Shown here: piece after piece, positions 58,971-64,000 of the stretch
How positions within the stretch are numbered: the stretch's first letter is position 1
Layout of the letters: the number at the start of each line of letters is the position of its first letter
Source of the DNA: Paraburkholderia sabiae
GTDB taxonomy: Bacteria; Pseudomonadota; Gammaproteobacteria; Burkholderiales; Burkholderiaceae
Reading direction: 5' to 3'
Assembly (NCBI RefSeq): GCF_030412785.1
Contig: NZ_CP125296.1
Span: forward strand, 124,001-188,000
Length of the DNA: 64,000 nucleotides
Position numbers and translations under genes: made by a program
Notes under the pieces: generated by a model
Databases searched by the model: none
What the model saw: the letters and a program-made list of their open reading frames with translations, nothing else
What the model was told of the DNA's origin: nothing

Positions 58971-59852
58971 TCAGACCGTCGCCGCGAGTTTCGCACGCAA
59001 CGCGTGCAGCGTCTCGCGGGCTTGCGCGAGTTGTGCGACGAGTGCCTCCGACGCTCGCGTGATGGGCATGCGCACTTCATCGGCGATACGGCCTTCGAGC
59101 GACAGCATCGCCTTGATCGCCGATGGATTCGGCGCCGCGAACAGCAGCTTGAGAACCGGCTTGAGCCGCTCGAAAATCAGACGCGCTGTCTCTTCGTCCT
59201 GCGCCTGCATCAGCGACTGAATCTCGACAAGCAGATCCGCGCAGACATGCGCGCTCGCAAGAATGCCGCCGTGGCCGCCCGACGCGAGGCAATCGACGAA
59301 AGCCTCGTCGGTGCCGCACAAGACGTTGATGGGCAGCTTGCAGAGCGCGTCGAAGTGACGGCTCACGCACGCCTTGATGGCCACGATGTTGTCATGTTCG
59401 GCGAGCCGCGCAACCGTGTCTGGTTCGATCGGTGCGCCCGTTCGATGCGGCACGTCGTAGAGCACGATGGGCCGTTCGGTCTCGCGCGCGATCTGTTCGA
59501 AATGCCATTCGATGCCCGCCTGGTCGGGGCACACGTATGCGGGCGCCGAGACGAGAAACCCCGCCACGTCCCATCGTTCGAAGCGACGGATTTCGCGCAC
59601 GAATTCACGCGTATCCATTCCGCCGATGCCGACCAGCAGCGGCAACCGGCCATCCACGACATCGCTGATCGCCTGCAGCACCGTCACGCGCTCGATGTCG
59701 GAGAGCAGCGCGGCTTCCCCCGTCGTACCGAGCGCGACGATGCCCGCGATGCCCGTGCGTGCGTAGTGATCGGCCAGTGATTGCAGCGCTTCGATATCGA
59801 CTTCGCCCGAACGGAACGGCGTGACGAGCGGAAGCCAGATTCCCGAGTACAT
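58971..59852 (-). CDS. DapA-family aldolase/lyase
   Basis: A 293-residue class I aldolase of the dihydrodipicolinate synthase/N-acetylneuraminate lyase family. It has ALGTTGEAALLS (TTGE at 43-46), the Tyr132 motif LYDVPHRTG, and the Schiff-base Lys160 in VAIKAC. It could be DapA itself or a related pyruvate-dependent lyase; the Asp in place of the usual Asn in YNVP and the stand-alone context leave this open. It lies 12 bases after the hypothetical at 59865 in the same direction and is convergent with the LysR gene. Confidence 0.85.
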   Translation of the reverse strand: MYSGIWLPLVTPFRSGEVDIEALQSLADHYARTGIAGIVALGTTGEAALLSDIERVTVLQAISDVVDGRLPLLVGIGGMDTREFVREIRRFERWDVAGFLVSAPAYVCPDQAGIEWHFEQIARETERPIVLYDVPHRTGAPIEPDTVARLAEHDNIVAIKACVSRHFDALCKLPINVLCGTDEAFVDCLASGGHGGILASAHVCADLLVEIQSLMQAQDEETARLIFERLKPVLKLLFAAPNPSAIKAMLSLEGRIADEVRMPITRASEALVAQLAQARETLHALRAKLAATV

Positions 59853-59864
59853 ATCTTCTTCCTC

Positions 59865-60191
59865 TCAGTTGGCGATGCGCGAAATCTTGCCGATCGTCGC
59901 TTCGGAGATCGTGCCGATCAGCGTGTGAAGCGTGAAGTCCAGGTCTTCGGGCGCGATGTTGAATTGCACGCAGGTCTTGTTGCGCAACAGCTGCGCGTGC
60001 GAGATGTAGACGCCGAGCGGGGAATGGAAGAGCGTCGCGAGATGGGTGCGGCGGGTGGCAGGCGAGGTGTCTGCGAGAAAGACTTCGAGTTGGACGCGGC
60101 GAGCGCGCAGAGGAATGACGTTGGAGAGGACTTGCGCAGCGGGGACGTCAGGGACGACGTCTCGATGCGCGAGAGGTTGTGCAGAGCCCAT
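59865..60191 (-). CDS. Hypothetical protein, 108 residues
   Basis: A small soluble protein with VQLEVFLADTSPATRRTHLA, TLFHSPLGVYISHAQ and a C-terminal LHTLIGTISEATIGKISRIA. No family recognised. It starts 379 bases from flhD on the opposite strand and precedes the DapA-family gene by 12 bases, probably in one transcript. Whether it shares control with flhDC is not known. Confidence 0.5.
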   Translation of the reverse strand: MGSAQPLAHRDVVPDVPAAQVLSNVIPLRARRVQLEVFLADTSPATRRTHLATLFHSPLGVYISHAQLLRNKTCVQFNIAPEDLDFTLHTLIGTISEATIGKISRIAN

Positions 60192-60570
60192 GCTTTGATT
60201 GCCATGCGAGGCGGTTGTCGAGATGAAGCTAGCGTAGTGCGATTCGTATAAAGGTGGTGTAAAAAACGCGCGGTTTCAGCATACAGGCGGTATTTCGTTC
60301 GCGATTTTTTATCGACTACCGGAAAGCGCATTCATGCTGAATAACGTCGATTTACCGCGCATTAACGTTACGCATAAAATCGGCAATGCTTTCTTATTTA
60401 AATTTAATTCCGTTTTATCGCGGCCTTCGATAAAAACAAATGGTCGCCCGGAGGGTCTCTTCATACAATTAATTTGAATGCGCCCGCCTACGCAGGCCGG
60501 CGCGGCGATAGGAGAAACAAAATCGCATTCCGGCAAATACGCGGAATGCATAGGGACTTCGGAGCTAAAC
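60192..60570. promoter_or_regulatory. AT-rich flhDC control region
   Basis: The 379 bases are visibly richer in A and T than their neighbours (for example TTCTTATTTAAATTTAATTC), as in other flhDC leaders. Two perfect inverted repeats are present: TTTTATCG/CGATAAAA (60413-60435, loop 7) and GCATTCCG/CGGAATGC (60525-60549, loop 9), the second ending 21 bases before the flhD ATG and next to its ribosome site. Confidence 0.6.
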
Positions 60571-60891
60571 ATGGACCGTAGCAGCGAAGTGATCGAACAA
60601 ATCCGCGAAATCAATCTGTCGTACATCATGCTTGCGCAACGAATGCTCCGCGAAGACAAGGCGGTCGGCATGTTCCGCCTGGGGCTGTCGTCGCAGGTGG
60701 CCGAGATTCTCTCCGGGCTGTCGCTCGCGCAGATCGTCAAGCTGGCCAGTTCCGAGCAGCTTCTGTGCTCTTTCCGTTTCAACGACCACGCGATCCTGGC
60801 GGCCTTGACGCACACCTCGAAGCACGCGGAAGTGGCCGCCACACATGCCGCTCTCCTGCTGGCCGGTCAGCCAGCGACGCAATTCGGTTGA
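60571..60891 (+). CDS. flhD: FlhD, flagellar master regulator subunit
   Basis: A 106-residue FlhD. It has EVIEQIREINLSYIMLAQRM, then LREDKAVGMFRLGLSSQVAE and ILSGLSLAQIVKLASSEQLL, the usual FlhD helices, with the Cys of QLLCSFRF in the dimer-linking region. FlhD2-FlhC complexes activate class II flagellar promoters with sigma70. CGGAGC precedes the ATG at 60571; an upstream Met at 60478 is not conserved. It is followed after 13 bases by flhC. Confidence 0.95.
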   Translation: MDRSSEVIEQIREINLSYIMLAQRMLREDKAVGMFRLGLSSQVAEILSGLSLAQIVKLASSEQLLCSFRFNDHAILAALTHTSKHAEVAATHAALLLAGQPATQFG

Positions 60892-60904
60892 ACAGGGGCC
60901 TCCC

Positions 60905-61561
60905 ATGTCGAAGAAAAGCCTCAGCGAAGACGCACAGGAAGTGTTCCGCGCGATTGCCCTGATCGAACTGGGCGCGCGCATGCAGGTGCTCGAAAGCGAA
61001 CTGACGCTTTCACGCGACCGCATGATCCGTCTTTATCGCGAAGTGAAAGGCGTCTCGCCGCCCAAGGGCATGCTGCCGTTCTCAGCCGACTGGTACACGA
61101 CGTGGCTCGCGAACATTCACGCTTCGCTGTTCTACAACACGTACCGTTTTCTGAGGGACGAAGCGCATTGCTCGCATCTGGACGCGCTGACGAAGGGCTA
61201 CCGGCTGTATCTCGAACATTGTCATCACAACAAGACGGAAGCCGTGCTCGATCTGACGCGTGCGTGGACGCTGGTGCGCTTCTTCGACGCCGACATATTG
61301 CAACTGACCCCTTGTTGTCGGTGCAGCGGCAAATTCATCGGCCACAAGCACGACTTGCAGCACAACGTCGTGTGCGATGCGTGTCAGCCGCCGTCGCGCG
61401 CCGGCAAGACGAAGAAGGCCGCGGCCGCGAAACGCGACGCGCAGCCGCAGATCGTCGAGGTGCGCCATGCTGCCAACGACGTCGAAGAATCGATCGAGAT
61501 CGTCGCAGCCGTCGAGAGCATCGCGCCCGGCGTTTTCGCAGAAGCGGTGCTGGCAGCCTGA
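60905..61561 (+). CDS. flhC: FlhC, flagellar master regulator subunit
   Basis: A 218-residue FlhC. It has IALIELGARMQVLESELTLS, then LYREVKGVSPPKGMLPFSAD and LANIHASLFYNTYRFL. The zinc ligands are Cys137, Cys140, Cys157 and Cys160 (CCRCSGKF, VVCDACQPP), the same positions as in E. coli. After the zinc site there is a Lys/Ala-rich tail of about 55 residues. AGGGG lies before the ATG. It is in an operon with flhD. No motA follows, unlike the usual order. Confidence 0.95.
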   Translation: MSKKSLSEDAQEVFRAIALIELGARMQVLESELTLSRDRMIRLYREVKGVSPPKGMLPFSADWYTTWLANIHASLFYNTYRFLRDEAHCSHLDALTKGYRLYLEHCHHNKTEAVLDLTRAWTLVRFFDADILQLTPCCRCSGKFIGHKHDLQHNVVCDACQPPSRAGKTKKAAAAKRDAQPQIVEVRHAANDVEESIEIVAAVESIAPGVFAEAVLAA

Positions 61562-61769
61562 CCGTCGATCACGTCGCTTTTTGTGCGTTGAGGGCCGCTG
61601 TGTGCGGTTCCTCACACTTTGTTTCAAATTGTTGCATCTTGCTGAGAGGCCCGCCCAGCAAGGATCTGAAGGCTGCGGCGGGAGCGGGGACCGATCGCAG
61701 CCCCTGCTTCATGGTGAAGATTTCAAACCGAAGACCGTTAAAGGACTCAACAGTCGAGGAACACACACC

Positions 61770-62072
61770 ATGAAGATCGATTCCAGCAATAGCACGTCCG
61801 CGATTCTCCGGCCCGCAACGGTCCGCGCCACCAACGACGCCGAATCCCAGGCGACAGCCGGCGCGGTGGAAAAAGTCAGCGCCGGCAACGCGAGCAGTTC
61901 GACGGTGAGCCTGTCGATGCTGCACGCGTCGGATAGCGCCGACATCGATACCGCGAAAGTCGAATCGATCAAGGCAGCGCTTCGTGACGGCAGCTACAGC
62001 ATCGACTCGGGCAAGATCGCCGACGGTATGCTCAGCAACGCGCGCGACCTGCTGCAAACGCGAGTCGCTTGA
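61770..62072 (+). CDS. flgM: FlgM-like anti-sigma28 factor
   Basis: A 100-residue FlgM-like protein: Ser/Thr-rich disordered N-terminus (KIDSSNSTSAILRPATV) and a C-terminal sigma28-binding region with VESIKAALRDGSYSIDSGKI, then ADGMLSNARDLLQTRV, as in FlgM. FlgM holds FliA inactive until it is exported by the flagellar secretion system. The start at 61770 has an A-rich leader but a weak ribosome site (TCGAGG). It lies 208 bases after flhC, with no flgN or flgA in the window, so it is a separate copy or a relocated gene. Confidence 0.75.
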   Translation: MKIDSSNSTSAILRPATVRATNDAESQATAGAVEKVSAGNASSSTVSLSMLHASDSADIDTAKVESIKAALRDGSYSIDSGKIADGMLSNARDLLQTRVA

Positions 62073-62116
62073 TCCGCGGTTGAAGGCGGCGACATGTGCC
62101 ACCGCCGCGTCCCGCT

Positions 62117-63241
62117 TCAGAACCGGTGACGAAGCCCCAACGTCACAGACGTGCTGTCGTCATGGCCCGCATACGGGTCGTTGAACGCGCTGCTCACCGT
62201 GCTGTACGCGCCGACAAGATAGACATCGGTGCGCTTCGACAGCAGATAATCGCCCGTCAGGAACGCCGACAGCTTGTTGCCGCCTTCGCCATTCGCATTG
62301 ACGTGTCGGGCGAGATCGTAAATGGCGGCAGCCTTGAATTGCACAGCGGGCGTCGCCTGCCACGTCGTGCCTAACTGGAACACGTGATCGGTACGCGCCT
62401 GAGTGCTGCTGCCGATATTGGTGTTGCCGGGGTTCGTGTACAGCTGCGCATAGGTGCCGTACGTCGGCGAGAAGTCCTGTCCGCTCGTCGGCGTAAAACG
62501 GCCATCGCGCCGCGTGTACAGGTAATAGGCGTTCACGGTCACAGGACCGATCACATAGAACGCGCCCGTGCCGAGGTTCGACTGCTTGTTCCCCGCGATA
62601 TCCCTCGCTTGTTGCGCGGTGAAGCCCGCGGAAAATATGTCGCCCTGATAGTTCACGCCAACCGAATACGTCGAGCCGTCCGTCACGCTGCCCGCCTGTC
62701 CGCCGAACGAATACGCTGCCGCGAACTTCCACTTGTTCACGTTCAACGTGTACTTCGCGGTGTTGTCGAGCCGCGAGCCCGCATACTGCTGAACCCAGAC
62801 ATCGGAGGCCGCCGAGTTGGCCCAGCCGATCGTGTCATAAGGCAACAGCGTTTCGAACGGCAAGCTGTACTGCCGACCGAGCGTCACCTGTCCGTAGTTC
62901 CCCTTGATACCGACATACGCCTGCCGTCCGAACAAACGGCTGCCTTGCAGTGAAACGCCCGTCGTCGGATTGAAGCCCGACTCGATGCGGAAGATCGCCG
63001 ACGTGCCGCCGCCCAGGTCTTCCGTTCCGAACACACCCCAGCGTGAGCCGTTAAAAAACCCCGGGCCGAGCGCAACCGAACTTCCGCTCGACGTCGCGCG
63101 TCCATTCGCGGCCGTCGATCCGACCTGATGCGTTTGCCAGGACAGGGCGGTGTCGATCAGGCCGTAAAGCGTCACGCTGCTTTGCGCGTGAGCCGCACAG
63201 GAAAAGAGGAGTGCAGCCGCAGGCACGCACACGTATTTCAT
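62117..63241 (-). CDS. Outer-membrane porin (OpcP-like), second copy
   Basis: A 374-residue general porin. Residues 1-19 form a signal peptide (KYVCVPAAALLFSCAAHA), the mature start is QSSVTLYGLIDTALSW, and the end is VTLGLRHRF with C-terminal Phe. It has the family segments NGSRWGVFGTEDLGGG and LFGRQAYVGIKGNYGQVTLG. AAGGAG precedes the ATG at 63241; an upstream Met at 63307 is not needed. It differs from the porin at 25412, so it is a separate member of the family. Convergent with flgM. Confidence 0.92.
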   Translation of the reverse strand: MKYVCVPAAALLFSCAAHAQSSVTLYGLIDTALSWQTHQVGSTAANGRATSSGSSVALGPGFFNGSRWGVFGTEDLGGGTSAIFRIESGFNPTTGVSLQGSRLFGRQAYVGIKGNYGQVTLGRQYSLPFETLLPYDTIGWANSAASDVWVQQYAGSRLDNTAKYTLNVNKWKFAAAYSFGGQAGSVTDGSTYSVGVNYQGDIFSAGFTAQQARDIAGNKQSNLGTGAFYVIGPVTVNAYYLYTRRDGRFTPTSGQDFSPTYGTYAQLYTNPGNTNIGSSTQARTDHVFQLGTTWQATPAVQFKAAAIYDLARHVNANGEGGNKLSAFLTGDYLLSKRTDVYLVGAYSTVSSAFNDPYAGHDDSTSVTLGLRHRF

Positions 63242-63337
63242 CGTTCGAGTCTCCTTTGTTGTGATTAGACATCCGAAATAATTACCGAACGCAGAAACGG
63301 CGCTCAATAGTGAAAGCCTGGATTCGTTACGGGAAAA

Positions 63338-64000
63338 TCAGCCGGTCAGGCGACCGACGGCAGTCCGGTATTCGTCGACGATGCGCGCCACCACGTCCGC
63401 CGCAGCAGGCAGATCGTCGATGAGACCGGCCGATTGCCCCAGCTCGACCTTGCCGCGCTCGATGTCGCCGTCGAGCGCGGCCTGCTTGAGCGTGCTGCTC
63501 ATGAAGAGCGCGTTGTAGGCGACGTCGTCGGGTTCGTGCGCGTCGGCGTGAAGCACGTCGTCGGCGAAGCGGTTCTTCGTCATGCGCACGGGCAGCTTGC
63601 GTACGCCGACGAGCACCGTGCCGTCGATCTCCGTTTGCAACACCGCGCGCTTGTAGTTGTCGTGGACGCCCGCTTCGCGCGTGGCGATGAAGCGCGTACC
63701 GAGTTGCACCGCGTCGGCGCCGAGCGCGAGCAGGGCGGCGACGCCGAAGCCGTCGGCGACACCGCCGCCCGCTGCGATCGGCATCGAAGGAAACGCCTGC
63801 ACCGCGCGGCGCACGGCGACCAGCGTGCTCACGCCGTTGGCAGGCGGATGCCCGCCCGCTTCCGCGCCCACGACGACGAGCGCATCGACTCCGGCCGCCG
63901 CCGCCTTGCCCGCATGTTCGAGCGTGGAAACCACATGGATCCAGCGCGTGCCGATGCCCTGAAAGCGCGCGAGATGCGCTTTCGGTCCGCCTTGCGACGC
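63338..64000 (-). CDS. FMN-dependent nitronate monooxygenase-like enzyme (copy 3, partial)
   Basis: The C-terminal 220 codons of an NMO-family flavoenzyme; the 5' end is beyond the right edge. Visible features are GTRWIHVVSTLEHAGKAAAA, VVVGAEAGGHPPANG (FMN region), PIAAGGGVADGFGVAAL and LGADAVQLGTRFIAT. It ends VDEYRTAVGRLTG. It lies 96 bases from the porin gene in the same direction (leftward). A third, distinct member of this family in the window. Confidence 0.85.
   Translation of the reverse strand, partial: ASQGGPKAHLARFQGIGTRWIHVVSTLEHAGKAAAAGVDALVVVGAEAGGHPPANGVSTLVAVRRAVQAFPSMPIAAGGGVADGFGVAALLALGADAVQLGTRFIATREAGVHDNYKRAVLQTEIDGTVLVGVRKLPVRMTKNRFADDVLHADAHEPDDVAYNALFMSSTLKQAALDGDIERGKVELGQSAGLIDDLPAAADVVARIVDEYRTAVGRLTG

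Overview
The window is GC-rich chromosomal DNA that reads like a Burkholderiaceae genome, most likely Paraburkholderia or Caballeronia. The support is a DUF4148 exported protein, a PXPV-type exported protein, two OpcP-like porins, glycine-zipper proteins, beta-proteobacterial PlsC and FlhDC, a pqq locus, and many LysR regulators and short-chain dehydrogenases (SDRs). No rRNA, tRNA, CRISPR array, intact insertion sequence or prophage was found. The genus is inferred from family content, not from a marker gene.

Layout. 1-356: start of a PQQ locus on the minus strand (pqqA, then pqqD running off the edge). 581-4442: three SDRs (two near-identical) and a DUF427 protein, divergent from a LysR gene that has a perfect palindromic LysR box. 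4584-6086: a membrane-anchored, silk-like Gly/Ser/Ala repeat protein built on three nested tandem DNA repeats. 6378-8805: a truncated MFS transporter next to an AcoR-type sigma54 activator. 8957-14175: a mixed set (prolyl aminopeptidase-like hydrolase, orphan ribbon-helix-helix protein, small envelope proteins, cupin, a domesticated IS5-type DNA-binding domain protein, DUF4148 protein, PAP2 phosphatase). 14249-15171: Rieske protein and RBBP9-type hydrolase.

15184-27683 is the most coherent catabolic block. A minus-strand operon runs from a universal-stress/hemerythrin fusion through a quinone oxidoreductase, a TauD/TfdA dioxygenase and a beta-keto acid cleavage enzyme (BKACE) to an MFS transporter. 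It is divergent from a MalT-like (LAL) LuxR regulator, followed by an acyl-CoA ligase, a porin and an AraC regulator. Together they could import, hydroxylate, oxidise and cleave an acidic substrate into CoA esters; the substrate is unknown.

27638-42445 holds a further SDR, a Tat-exported PhoX phosphatase behind a candidate Pho box, an MHYT-GGDEF-EAL cyclic-di-GMP protein, PlsC, periplasmic trehalase divergent from an FUSC protein, a rubredoxin with a long N-terminal extension, and several very small or exported proteins.

42566-51311 carries two LysR genes, an acetamidase/formamidase divergent from a creatininase-family amidohydrolase with two matching palindromic operators between them, a nitronate-monooxygenase-like enzyme, a MOSC protein, a tautomerase, an SDR that lacks the catalytic Tyr, and an LLM flavoprotein. 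51584-55196 is a four-gene operon (DUF485, ActP-type symporter, cytochrome b561-like, nitronate-monooxygenase-like). 55267-60191 has two LysR genes, an MFS exporter, DUF2784, a DapA-family aldolase and a hypothetical. 60571-62072 is flhD-flhC followed by a FlgM-like anti-sigma factor without motAB or che genes. A second porin and a third nitronate-monooxygenase-like gene (partial) close the window.
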